64,000 bases of DNA from Fontivita pretiosa. GTDB taxonomy: Bacteria; Planctomycetota; Phycisphaerae; Tepidisphaerales; Tepidisphaeraceae. Positions 1-8,054 of this stretch are shown here, one piece after another (position 1 is the stretch's first letter; the number at the start of each line of letters is the position of its first letter). The notes under the pieces were generated by a model. It was not told the origin of the DNA and made no database searches. It worked only from the letters and a program-made list of their open reading frames with translations. The DNA is taken from assembly GCF_050410795.1 (NCBI RefSeq), contig NZ_CP191258.1:5084001-5148000 (forward strand), in the 5' to 3' direction. Both the position numbers and the translations under genes were made by a program.

Positions 1-1148
1 GAAGCGGTATCGGACCGATCACACGCTGGGATCCGAGCAAGTACCCGACCCGCTTCGGCGGGGAGTGTGCGAGCTTCGACGTCACCCGCTACGGAATCGA
101 CGTTCGTGAAGCCAAGCGGCTGGATCGGTTCGGACAGTTCGGCATCGCAGCGTCAATCAGCGCGGTCAAGGACTCGGGGATCGACTTTTCACGGGAGGAC
201 GCGTTCCGCTGCGGAGTGCTGATCGGCAGCGGGATCGGGGGTATCGAGACGCTGGAAGAGCAGAACCGTATCCTCGTGCATCGCGGTCCCAGCCGCGTCA
301 GCCCGTTCACCGTGCCCCGCCTGATGGTCAATGCCGCCAGCGGAAACGTCTCGATCCTCTACCGGCTGTGCGGCCCGAACTCGGCGGTGGCGACGGCGTG
401 CGCGACCGGCCTGAACGCAGTGGGGGACGCGGCCAGGTTCATCCAGCACGATCTGGCGGACGTGATGATCGCCGGCGGGTCGGAGGCGGCGCTGTGCGAA
501 CTTGGGGTGGCCAGCTTCAGCGCCGCGCGGGCGCTTTCCACACGCAACGACGATCCACAGCGTGCCAGCCGTCCCTGGGACAGAGATCGCGACGGCTTTG
601 TCATGGGTGAGGGAGCCGGCGTGGTCGTGCTGGAAGAGTACGAGCATGCCCGGCGGCGCGGCGCCAACATCTATGCCGAGATTGTCGGCTACGGCATGAC
701 CGCCGACGCCACCCACATCACCGCGCCCCACGAAGAAGGGCTGGGCGCGTCGATGGCCATGAACTTCGCGCTCAAAGACGCGGGCGTCAACCCGGACGTG
801 GTCAACTACATCAACGCCCACGGCACCAGTACTCCCCTGGGCGATATCGCCGAAACCAAGGCGCTGAAGGTCACCTTCGGGGCGCATGCCCGCAAGCTGG
901 CCGTCAGCTCGATCAAGAGCATGATCGGACATCTGCTGGGGGCTGCGGGTGGAGTGGCGGCGGTCGCCACGGCCCTGAGCGTCCAGCGGAATCTGGTGCC
1001 CCCAACCATCAACCTGGACAATCAGGATCCCCAGTGCGACCTGGACTATGTCCCCAACCGCGCCCGGGATATGAAGGTTGAGTATGCAATGGTGAACAGC
1101 TTCGGTTTCGGCGGGCACAACGCATCGATCCTGCTGAAGAAAATCTGA
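1..1148 (+). CDS. fabF: 3-oxoacyl-ACP synthase II (FabF), 5' end outside window
   Basis: Elongating condensing enzyme of type II fatty acid synthesis; it joins malonyl-ACP to acyl-ACP in the cytosol. The reading frame is open from position 3, where the protein enters at SGIGPITRWDPSKYPTRFGG, a typical FabF segment, so only the extreme N-terminus is missing. The thiolase-fold catalytic triad is present: Cys in TACATGLNAVGDAARF, His in NAHGTSTPLGD and His in GHLLGAAGGV. The C-terminus ends normally with NSFGFGGHNASILLKKI. No acyl-carrier protein is visible because the upstream context is cut off. Identification is secure; FabF rather than FabB is judged from these motifs. Confidence 0.96.
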   Translation, partial: SGIGPITRWDPSKYPTRFGGECASFDVTRYGIDVREAKRLDRFGQFGIAASISAVKDSGIDFSREDAFRCGVLIGSGIGGIETLEEQNRILVHRGPSRVSPFTVPRLMVNAASGNVSILYRLCGPNSAVATACATGLNAVGDAARFIQHDLADVMIAGGSEAALCELGVASFSAARALSTRNDDPQRASRPWDRDRDGFVMGEGAGVVVLEEYEHARRRGANIYAEIVGYGMTADATHITAPHEEGLGASMAMNFALKDAGVNPDVVNYINAHGTSTPLGDIAETKALKVTFGAHARKLAVSSIKSMIGHLLGAAGGVAAVATALSVQRNLVPPTINLDNQDPQCDLDYVPNRARDMKVEYAMVNSFGFGGHNASILLKKI

Positions 1149-1230
1149 CCGCCGGGGCGATGGCGGCGAACTGTTGCCAGCTCCGCCCGAGTGCCGATAA
1201 TTGCAAGAGTCACGTAAGAGGGATCGAACC

Positions 1231-1545
1231 GTGGCCGTTTTGCAGGCATTTCGTCAGGCGCCGCCCGCGCCGTCGCAGTCCGAGCTCCAGCGCATCCTGC
1301 GGCTGGAGGTTCCCGTGATCGTGAAGCTGGCTGAGCGCAAACTGGCCATGTCGGAGGTATTGCGACTGGGGACCGGATCGATCATCGAGTTTTTCAAGCC
1401 CAGCGATGAACCGCTGGAACTGCTGATCAACAACAAGCCGATTGCGCTGGGCGAGGCGGTGAAGGTGGGTGAGAACTTCGGCCTGCGCATCACACAGATC
1501 GGGGATGTCAAGTCCGTGATCCGATCGATGGGACAGTCGAGCTGA
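1231..1545 (+). CDS. FliN-like SpoA-domain protein (flagellar motor switch)
   Basis: About 104 residues, nearly all one SpoA (surface presentation of antigens) domain: LRLEVPVIVKLAERKLAMSE, then LRLGTGSIIEF and LGEAVKVGENFGLRIT. This is the layout of FliN, the C-ring protein that binds FliM and CheY-P and helps set flagellar rotation; type III secretion homologues share it. The start is taken as GTG 1231 because AAGAGG lies 9 nt upstream; an in-frame TTG at 1201 would add ten residues but has no ribosome site. No other flagellar gene is nearby, so an orphan FliN or FliN-like protein is the safest reading. Confidence 0.8.
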   Translation: MAVLQAFRQAPPAPSQSELQRILRLEVPVIVKLAERKLAMSEVLRLGTGSIIEFFKPSDEPLELLINNKPIALGEAVKVGENFGLRITQIGDVKSVIRSMGQSS

Positions 1546-1696
1546 ATCGGGCAAGACGCCTGTAGACCTTCCATTGCGGTGGGGAACTTTGGCGTCGCCG
1601 CCGCGTCCAACACACATCATCGCAGATAACCACGAAGGGGCTGCAACGGTCCGCCGCAATATGCGACAGGGCCGCGCGCGGCCAGGGAGTCAGGCT

Positions 1697-2902
1697 ATGC
1701 GCCATTGGAAACGGATGACCGTCATGTTGCTGGCCGGGGCGGCGATGTCCTGGCCCGCCGTAGCACGGGCACGGATCAAGCTGATCACGCTACCGGTGCG
1801 GGAGCGGGTAGAGATACAGCTTGACCATCAGGACGTCACGCTGGTGGAAGAGGAGCGGATCGTGCCGCTGGTCAAGGGCGAGAATCAGGTGGATTTCTCC
1901 TGGAGCAATACCCAAATCGATCCGAACACGATCGTGTTTCGGGTGATCGGCCCGGGCGCCGCAGACCAGCCGCAGCTCGACGTGAAGGTGCTTTCGGTGA
2001 GCTATCCGCCCAACGAGCCGTCGCTGGTGTGGGCGGTGGGCGCCAGCGACTCGGGCAGCGCCAGGGTCCGCATCAGCTACGTGCTGGGCAACCTCTCCAA
2101 AAGCTTCAACTATCGCGCCATCGCCTCCAACGATGAGAAAACCCTCTCGCTTTCGCAGTATCTGCGGCTTCAGAACCTGGCGAACGAGGAGTTCGGTTCC
2201 AGCGAGCTGTGGGCCGGCTTCGGCACGGAGTTCCGCAAGCCGATCGGGATCAACCAGACGATGGAGATGCTGATGGCGCGGATCGACAACGTGCCGGTGC
2301 GAAAAACCTGGACCTGCGACCTGGAGCAGTTCGGCTATCTGGATCCGGCACAGCAGAAGCTTCGCGTGCCGATGCACTACGTGATCAGGAACGACAAGGC
2401 CAGCCGCCTCGGTACCGCGGCGTTGCCCTTCGGGAAGGTGCGGATCTTCATTGAAGGCCAGCGCGAAGGCGCCACAGCGTTTCTTGGCGAAGACTGGGGG
2501 CAGTTCACTCCCATCGACGACGAGATGAAGCTGTATCTGGGCGTGGCGCAGGATGTGGTCGTCAGACGCACGATCGAACGCAGCAACACCACGCGAGTGG
2601 CGGGCAACCTGTGGAATCAGGAAGTCATCATCAAATACGAGATCGAGAACTTCAAGGACAAGCCCATTACGCTCGACGTCTGCGAGAGCCTGCGGATGAT
2701 CCGCAACCAGCTTCGCGGCGACACAGGGCGCGATGTGCAGTGGGAGATGGGCAACGAGACGACCTTCAAGCCCGGCCCCGATGCCGAGCGCAGCACCTCC
2801 GACCGGCTCGTGTTCCACGCCGACCTGCCCGCGCGCGGCAACGACGGCAAGGCCGAGAAAATCGTCCACAAACTCCACCTGATCCTCAAGAACGAGTGGT
2901 AA
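1697..2902 (+). CDS. Exported DUF4139-type protein (paralogue 1)
   Basis: About 401 residues with a signal peptide (MRHWKRMTVMLLAGAAMSWP, Ala-rich cleavage region near ARA), so probably secreted or periplasmic. The start at ATG 1697 follows AGGGAG; longer in-frame starts would bury the signal peptide. The body opens with VRERVEIQLDHQDVTLVEEE and continues as beta-rich sequence collinear with the next gene, 6 bp downstream, as in DUF4139/mucoidy-inhibitor-A-like proteins. The two genes are probably co-transcribed tandem paralogues. No enzymatic motif is visible. The role is unknown; assignment to DUF4139 rests on similarity to the better-preserved neighbour. Confidence 0.6.
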   Translation: MRHWKRMTVMLLAGAAMSWPAVARARIKLITLPVRERVEIQLDHQDVTLVEEERIVPLVKGENQVDFSWSNTQIDPNTIVFRVIGPGAADQPQLDVKVLSVSYPPNEPSLVWAVGASDSGSARVRISYVLGNLSKSFNYRAIASNDEKTLSLSQYLRLQNLANEEFGSSELWAGFGTEFRKPIGINQTMEMLMARIDNVPVRKTWTCDLEQFGYLDPAQQKLRVPMHYVIRNDKASRLGTAALPFGKVRIFIEGQREGATAFLGEDWGQFTPIDDEMKLYLGVAQDVVVRRTIERSNTTRVAGNLWNQEVIIKYEIENFKDKPITLDVCESLRMIRNQLRGDTGRDVQWEMGNETTFKPGPDAERSTSDRLVFHADLPARGNDGKAEKIVHKLHLILKNEW

Positions 2903-2908
2903 TCGAAC

Positions 2909-4342
2909 ATGCGATACCGAATCCTGTCACTGCTGCTGCCGGCGCTGGCGTGGTTTGTGACGTCGGCTGCTGCCAAGAACGTTGATCTCTCGACGGTTCC
3001 GTCGCGCGCCAGCGTCCAGCTCACGATCTACAACAGCGAAGACCTGACCCTTGTGCGCGAAACACGCATCGTCACGTTCAAGAAGGGCGTCAATCCGCTT
3101 CAGTTCTCCTGGGCCAACACCCTGATCGACCCCAGCTCGGTTGAGCTGAAATTCCTGAGCAACCCGGACAAGCTCGATGTGCTCGACACCGTCTTCCCGC
3201 ACGACAAGCCGCAGATGCTTTACTGGAACGTGCAGAGCGAGATCGACGGCGAGGCGACGATTCAGATCACGTATTTCACGTCGGGGATTACGTGGTCGGC
3301 GGATTACGTCGCGATCGCCAACCGCGACGAAAGCCAGATGAGCTTCGAGGGCTTCGTGCGGGTCACGAACAACAGCGGCGAGGATTACCAGAACGCGCAG
3401 GTGCGGCTGGTGGTGGGAACAATCAATCTCGTCGAAAAGATCGCGCAGCTCGCCCAGGTGCCGATGAGCGAGGTGTCCAAACTGGGAGAAGAAGTGCGAA
3501 GACAGTACCGCGAGCTCGCGGCCAAGGATGCATTCGAGACGGCGGACCGTCTGTCGACATTGTCGGGCAGGGCCGCTGCGGCGCCGTCGGCGCCGGCCCA
3601 AAAGCAGATCGTCAAGGAAGGCCTCAGCGAATACTTCATGTACTCCATCGAAGGCACCGAAACGATTCCCCACGGCTGGTCGAAGCGGATGCGGAGCTTC
3701 GAAGGCAAGACCGTGCCGTTCACGATCCAGTACCGCTACCGTCCGCAGGAGTACGGCGATCGCCTGGTGCGGATGTACCTGCTGACCAACAACACCGAGT
3801 CGAAGCTGGGCACGACGCCGCTGCCGGACGGGGTGGTTCGCTGTTTCCGCGACAATGGCCGCGACGGGCTTTCGTTCCTCACCGCCCAGCAGATCAAGTA
3901 CGTCCCGATCGGCGACAAGATCGAGCTGAATCTTGGCGAGGACCCGGAAGTGATCTTCCAGCTTGTTAAGCGTCGGGCGTGGCGTGACAACATCTGGATG
4001 CAGCTCAATGGCGCCGACGTGCTGCGTCGTGTCGATGATGGAGCCGGGCGTATCGAGATCAATTCATCGGTGGTTGGCTGGGACGATCACAGTGTTTACG
4101 CCCAGCGCATCCGCAACTACACGAGCAAGCCGATCGAGGTCGAGATTCGCCGCGCGTTTGCGGGGCATGTGGTCTTCCGCAGCGCGCTGGAGCCAAAACT
4201 GCACGATTTCCAGACGGTGCAGTTCACCACGACGGTCGCGCCCGCGCAGAAGGCCCAACTGCTGTATGAGGTGCTGACGCACCAGGGTCGTAACGCGACG
4301 CAGTCGAACGTGACGCTGGAGGGCGCGCAGGTTCAGCCATGA
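2909..4342 (+). CDS. Exported DUF4139-domain protein (paralogue 2)
   Basis: 477 residues with an N-terminal signal peptide (MRYRILSLLLPALAWFVTSA, then AAKNVD). The core resembles DUF4139: an initial strand pair (VQLTIYNSEDLTLVRETRIV), the segment ITYFTSGITWSADYVAIAN, typical of the family, then NNSGEDYQNAQVRLVVG, and a C-terminal beta-sandwich region. It lies 6 bp after its paralogue and overlaps the convergent tRNA nucleotidyltransferase gene by 10 bp. It differs from paralogue 1 by an inserted, probably helical stretch around residues 170-225 (KIAQLAQVPMSEVSKLGEEV onwards). Proteins of this class are envelope-associated; no reaction is known. Confidence 0.7.
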   Translation: MRYRILSLLLPALAWFVTSAAAKNVDLSTVPSRASVQLTIYNSEDLTLVRETRIVTFKKGVNPLQFSWANTLIDPSSVELKFLSNPDKLDVLDTVFPHDKPQMLYWNVQSEIDGEATIQITYFTSGITWSADYVAIANRDESQMSFEGFVRVTNNSGEDYQNAQVRLVVGTINLVEKIAQLAQVPMSEVSKLGEEVRRQYRELAAKDAFETADRLSTLSGRAAAAPSAPAQKQIVKEGLSEYFMYSIEGTETIPHGWSKRMRSFEGKTVPFTIQYRYRPQEYGDRLVRMYLLTNNTESKLGTTPLPDGVVRCFRDNGRDGLSFLTAQQIKYVPIGDKIELNLGEDPEVIFQLVKRRAWRDNIWMQLNGADVLRRVDDGAGRIEINSSVVGWDDHSVYAQRIRNYTSKPIEVEIRRAFAGHVVFRSALEPKLHDFQTVQFTTTVAPAQKAQLLYEVLTHQGRNATQSNVTLEGAQVQP

Positions 4343-5640
4343 CGTTCTGGCGAGCGTGTCGCGTCGCCGCCTGCTTCGGCCGCGAGGCGCAACGCCAGCT
4401 CCAGGGCCTGTTCCCTGGTCTGCACGCGTCCCTCGAGCTGGGCGTCGTAGACTTCATCGAGCAGTCGCTTGAAGAGCCGCCCCGGCTGAAGGCCGGCGGC
4501 GGTGAGGTCGTCGCCGGTGATCAGCGGCGGGGGGGCATAGTCGGCCTTGAGCAGGGCGTCGAACTCGCGCTCCAGCTCGAGAATCTGCTGGCGACGATAG
4601 CCGCTTTCGGCCAGCGCGCGCATCAGCCGGCGCGACAGCGGCGCGGTGGGGCGGGCCAGGAAGCGTTTTTTTCTGGCCAGCGTCGGCGGGGGCGGGTTCA
4701 GAACCAAACCGACGCCGATCAGCGTCTCGATCAGCTCGGTCTGCTCGTCATTGCTGATGCGCAGCGCCTGCCGCATGGCCCTGGCGGCTGCTTTGGCGGC
4801 CTTGGGGTCAAACAGTCGCGCCGGATCGGCACAGCGCGAGACCAGCGCCGCGGCCAGAACCAGACCAAACGGTGCCGGCTCATCGCCCAGCTTCGTGAAA
4901 ACGTCCGTGTTCGCATCGGCAGGCGGCGCGAACCGGAAGATCACATCCGCCAACCCGAACTCGTTGAGCATCCGCCAAGCCGCGTTTCGCGTTGGCCCGG
5001 TCAACATCAGCCGAAGCTCTTCGGCGATGCGCTCGGGGCTGATCTCCTTCAGCCGCGCAGCGTGCGTGCGGATCGCCTCGGCGGTGGCAGGCTCGATTTC
5101 GAAGCCGAACCTGGCGGCAAAGCGGACGGCGCGCAGCATCCGCAGGTAATCCTCGTCGAATCTGCGGTTGGGATCGCCGATGGCGCGAATCAGCCGCCGC
5201 TTCAGATCCTCCAACCCACCAACGTAATCGATCACCCGGTTTTCGATCGGATCCAGGAACAGTCCGTTGATGGTGAAGTCGCGGCGTTTGGCATCTTCCT
5301 CGGCGGTGGCGAAATGCACCTTTGAGGGTCGGCGACCATCCAGATAAACGTCATCCCTTCGGAAGGTGGCGACTTCGACCACGCTGCGGCGATAGCGCAC
5401 CAGAATCACTCCGAACGCGGCGCCGACCGCCTGCGTGTTGCTGAACAGCTCGCGCACGCGTTGCGGCGGGGCGTCAGTGGCGACATCGTAGTCCTTGGGC
5501 TGGATGCCCAGCAGCTCATCGCGCACGCAACCGCCGGCAAAGTATGCCACGTACCCCGCGTCGCGCAGCCGCTTGAGCACCGCCAGCGCGTCGGCGCGAT
5601 CGCACGGCGGCCTGGAGGATGGAATCTTTGCGTCGCTCAT
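4333..5640 (-). CDS. CCA tRNA nucleotidyltransferase / poly(A) polymerase family
   Basis: 435 residues, class II nucleotidyltransferase. The head domain shows the G-rich loop YFAGGCVRDELLG followed by DYDVATDA, whose two Asp residues bind the catalytic metal. EVATFRRDDVYLDGRRP and RRDFTINGLFLDP match the B and C motifs, and DEDYLRMLRAVRFAARFGF is the signature of motif D. It adds or repairs the tRNA 3' CCA end; poly(A) polymerase activity cannot be excluded from sequence. CCA addition is needed here, because the tRNA-Ala gene in this window does not encode CCA. The start codon overlaps the rsmD stop by 4 bp (ATGA), so the two are translationally coupled. Confidence 0.88.
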   Translation of the reverse strand: MSDAKIPSSRPPCDRADALAVLKRLRDAGYVAYFAGGCVRDELLGIQPKDYDVATDAPPQRVRELFSNTQAVGAAFGVILVRYRRSVVEVATFRRDDVYLDGRRPSKVHFATAEEDAKRRDFTINGLFLDPIENRVIDYVGGLEDLKRRLIRAIGDPNRRFDEDYLRMLRAVRFAARFGFEIEPATAEAIRTHAARLKEISPERIAEELRLMLTGPTRNAAWRMLNEFGLADVIFRFAPPADANTDVFTKLGDEPAPFGLVLAAALVSRCADPARLFDPKAAKAAARAMRQALRISNDEQTELIETLIGVGLVLNPPPPTLARKKRFLARPTAPLSRRLMRALAESGYRRQQILELEREFDALLKADYAPPPLITGDDLTAAGLQPGRLFKRLLDEVYDAQLEGRVQTREQALELALRLAAEAGGDATRSPERHG

Positions 5641-6206
5641 GGTGCGCGGCGAAGCAGCTCGATCGTCATGCCGCCGTAGTCGCGGCGATCGTAACGCACC
5701 AGCATGGGCAGCTCCAGACTGTCGCGAGCATCATGACGAAAGACCACGATCCCGCGGTCGGACAGGTGGTGTGCGCTCAACTCGCGGGCCAGTGCCCGAA
5801 GCTGCTCGGGCAGGTCGCGCACAAACCGGTAGGGCGGGTCCAGGAAGACCAGATCGGCCCGGTCGGCTTCGGCGGGCCGTCTTGCTGCATTCATGAACCA
5901 CTTGAACAAGTCGCCCGAGACAACCCGGGCGCGGTCCTGCAATCCGAGCATCTGGATGTTCTGTTTCAGCCGCGCCACTGCATCGCGATCCCGCTCGAAG
6001 AATGTGGCGCGCGACGCCCCGCGGCTCAGCGACTCCAGCCCCAGGCTTCCGGTTCCGGCGAAGCAATCGTAGACGACGGCGCCGGGGATTTGGGGCGTGA
6101 GAATATCGAACAACGACTGCTTGACGCGATCGGTGATCGGGCGAGTCGCTGGCGAAGCGGGTGGCAGAAGCCTGCGCCCGCGAAACTCTCCGGCAATAAT
6201 TCGCAC
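5637..6206 (-). CDS. rsmD: 16S rRNA (guanine966-N2)-methyltransferase
   Basis: 189 residues with the RsmD layout: MRIIAGEFRGRRL at the N-terminus, RPITDRVKQSLFDIL, the SAM-binding loop VYDCFAGTGSLGLESLSRGA, and the catalytic DLVFLDPPY motif (NPPY class) that flips and methylates guanine. It uses S-adenosylmethionine to methylate 16S rRNA during 30S assembly. The start is GTG. It is the first gene of a two-gene unit with the CCA-adding enzyme and is divergent from the HYExAFE gene. Confidence 0.93.
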   Translation of the reverse strand: MRIIAGEFRGRRLLPPASPATRPITDRVKQSLFDILTPQIPGAVVYDCFAGTGSLGLESLSRGASRATFFERDRDAVARLKQNIQMLGLQDRARVVSGDLFKWFMNAARRPAEADRADLVFLDPPYRFVRDLPEQLRALARELSAHHLSDRGIVVFRHDARDSLELPMLVRYDRRDYGGMTIELLRRAP

Positions 6207-6282
6207 CCCAACAGCCTAATCGGTTAACATGTCCGGCTGCAACGAGCACGCAGGCGCGATGGGCATCCGCACCGGGGCTGTC

Positions 6283-6783
6283 ATGGCCGATCGAAATGTC
6301 CACTACGAAGCTGCATTCGAAGCGTTTCTTCGCCACCGCGGCATCCCCTATGTCGCGGTTGACGAGGCGAAAAAGGCGCTGTTCGCCAATTCCAAGCTCA
6401 AGAGCTTCGACTTCGTGGTGTACAGCCGCAATGGCCCGAACCTGCTGATCGACGTGAAAGGGCGGCAACGTCGCGACGGCACCGGGTCCCGGCGAAGCTA
6501 TGAGAGCTGGGCCACCCAGCGCGACGTGGAGGACCTGCTTCAGTGGGAGCAGGTTTTTGGCGAGGGGTTCCGGGCGATTCTGGCGTTCGTCTACTGGATC
6601 CAGCCGCCGCTGACGCCCGAGCCGGGCATGTTCGAGCATCGCGATCGCTGGTACCTGCTGATGGGCATCGAGCTGTCGGAATACCGCAACCACATGCGGC
6701 GGCGCTCGCCGAAATGGGAAACCGTCTCGCTCAGCGCCGAAGATTTTCGCCAGCTTGCCCGCCCGATCGAATGCTGGTTATGA
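6283..6783 (+). CDS. HYExAFE-family protein, possible PD-(D/E)xK nuclease fold
   Basis: Named for the motif seen here as VHYEAAFEAFL, a family I know from planctomycetes. After it come SFDFVVYS and NLLIDVKGRQ. An acidic residue in the first helix, an Asp, and a D-x-K strand is the order of a PD-(D/E)xK nuclease core, so a nuclease-like fold is my inference. An aromatic-rich region (AILAFVYWIQPP, RWYLLMGIELSEY) follows. ATG 6283 is preferred because it sits just before the conserved motif; ATGs at 6259 and 6229 are possible but leave little promoter room with rsmD diverging. It overlaps the next gene by 4 bp (ATGA). Function unknown. Confidence 0.72.
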   Translation: MADRNVHYEAAFEAFLRHRGIPYVAVDEAKKALFANSKLKSFDFVVYSRNGPNLLIDVKGRQRRDGTGSRRSYESWATQRDVEDLLQWEQVFGEGFRAILAFVYWIQPPLTPEPGMFEHRDRWYLLMGIELSEYRNHMRRRSPKWETVSLSAEDFRQLARPIECWL

Positions 6784-7052
6784 TGAAACTCATGAAGCAT
6801 CGACTGCATCGGCGGCTGCTGAACTGGATTCTGGCGGCGGCGTTCGTGATCGGCTCGGCGATCGTGTCTCCCGGCACGGCGCTGGCCCAGGACGAAGAGA
6901 GCAAGATCTATGACGCCCGGCTGGAAGGCTATCCCGGCAACGTCACGCTGGAGAGCCGTTCGACGGCGCTGATGTGGCTGCTGCTGGTCGTGCTGGCGGC
7001 GCTGTGCGTCGGCGTGATGTTCAAGAACGCCCGCCGCACGCACCTGGATTGA
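6780..7052 (+). CDS. Small exported/membrane protein
   Basis: 90 residues. The N-terminal part (MMKLMKHRLHRRLLNWILAA, then AFVIGSAIVSPGTALAQDEE) looks like a signal peptide with cleavage after ALA. Near the C-terminus a single membrane helix (ALMWLLLVVLAALCVGVMF) is followed by the basic tail KNARRTHLD. The mature part would be a short periplasmic segment with a C-terminal anchor. The start overlaps the stop of the HYExAFE gene, implying coupling. No recognised domain; function unknown. Confidence 0.65.
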   Translation: MMKLMKHRLHRRLLNWILAAAFVIGSAIVSPGTALAQDEESKIYDARLEGYPGNVTLESRSTALMWLLLVVLAALCVGVMFKNARRTHLD

Positions 7053-7165
7053 AATCGAACCTTCTTTTGAGTTGCGGACCTGAGAATGCAGATCTCAGGT
7101 CAGCACAGCGCATTGGACCGATCCGCAATCGACAGTTCCCAATCCACAATCCTTTGGAGGCGGCC

Positions 7166-7528
7166 ATGAAGTCTGCCGTTGTTTGGGTGTTGGCGATCAT
7201 CAACGTGTTGTTGCTGCTGTCTCTGGTGGGGCGTCACTGGCCGGACAACACCGCCGTGGCTCAGCCCGCCGGGCGAGCGACGGGGGTTCGCCCCGGCGAC
7301 TACCTGATGATCCCGTACCAGGCACTGGGCGTCTCCAACGGGATCGTGGTGGTCGTGGATCAGTCCAACGGGCAGCTCAGCGCCATCAGCTACGACGACG
7401 CCAACCGGCGATTCGACATGATGCGCAACAAGATCGATCTGCATCAGATCTTCCAGCGGGGCGCCGAGGGTGAGCGGCCAGACCGCGGCGGCCCGGCGGT
7501 GAATCCCAACCGCCCGGCCAATCGATAA
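7166..7528 (+). CDS. Membrane-anchored small protein, unknown function
   Basis: 120 residues, starting at ATG 7166 with GGAGG 5 nt upstream. An N-terminal hydrophobic segment (MKSAVVWVLAIINVLLLLSL) acts as anchor or signal. The exported part contains DYLMIPYQALGVSNGIVVVV, DQSNGQLSAISYDDANRRF, and a low-complexity Gly/Pro/Arg tail. The order hydrophobic anchor, beta-rich 'DYLM..V' segment and 'QLSAISYD' repeats in simpler form in the gene at 7617, suggesting related small proteins. No enzyme motif is present. Confidence 0.65.
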   Translation: MKSAVVWVLAIINVLLLLSLVGRHWPDNTAVAQPAGRATGVRPGDYLMIPYQALGVSNGIVVVVDQSNGQLSAISYDDANRRFDMMRNKIDLHQIFQRGAEGERPDRGGPAVNPNRPANR

Positions 7529-7616
7529 GGCCGCGCCAGACGTTGCCACGGCCGTCTCCGTGGCGGTGCGTCGTGTTTCCGCTCGCAGCAGAACTCATTT
7601 GCCAGAAAGATCCGCC

Positions 7617-7904
7617 ATGAACGACCACAAGCCCATCAGCTCGCGAACGTTGCTTATCGCTGTACTCACGGTTACCGCGGTGATTCTCTCGGTGGCTCAC
7701 CTGATCCCGCCGCAGTCGGCGCAGGCGAACATGTCCATCAAGGATCGCGACTATTCGCTGGTCACCACGCGATCGACCAAGGGTGATGAGATCGTGTACG
7801 TGACCGAGAATCGAAGCGGCCAGGTCGCGGTCTTCTCCTGGGACGCCGGGCGTAAGACGCTGGAGTTTCGTGGGGTCAGCTCGCTGGCGGATGCGTTCAA
7901 GTGA
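7617..7904 (+). CDS. Membrane-anchored small protein, unknown function
   Basis: 95 residues. One hydrophobic helix (TLLIAVLTVTAVILSVAHLI) is followed by an exported domain with RDYSLVTTRSTKGDEIVYVT and GQVAVFSWDAGRKTLEF. This is a compact beta-rich domain of the same general plan as the protein encoded at 7166. ATG 7617 is preceded by AGAAAGA. The helix ends with AQANMS, so cleavage after AQA is possible. With the two genes before it, this makes a run of three small envelope proteins on the plus strand. Function unknown. Confidence 0.6.
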   Translation: MNDHKPISSRTLLIAVLTVTAVILSVAHLIPPQSAQANMSIKDRDYSLVTTRSTKGDEIVYVTENRSGQVAVFSWDAGRKTLEFRGVSSLADAFK

Positions 7905-8054
7905 TCGTCGGCGCCAGGCAGGAAGCGACCTCGGATCGCTGCACGCCCCGGCGGGCTTCCCGGGGACGCGGAACTTAACATAACATGGATTATCGGACGT
8001 AGGGGGGCGGAAACGACCGCGCAGCCGGCTCTCTGGCCGCCGCCAACATGTCCT

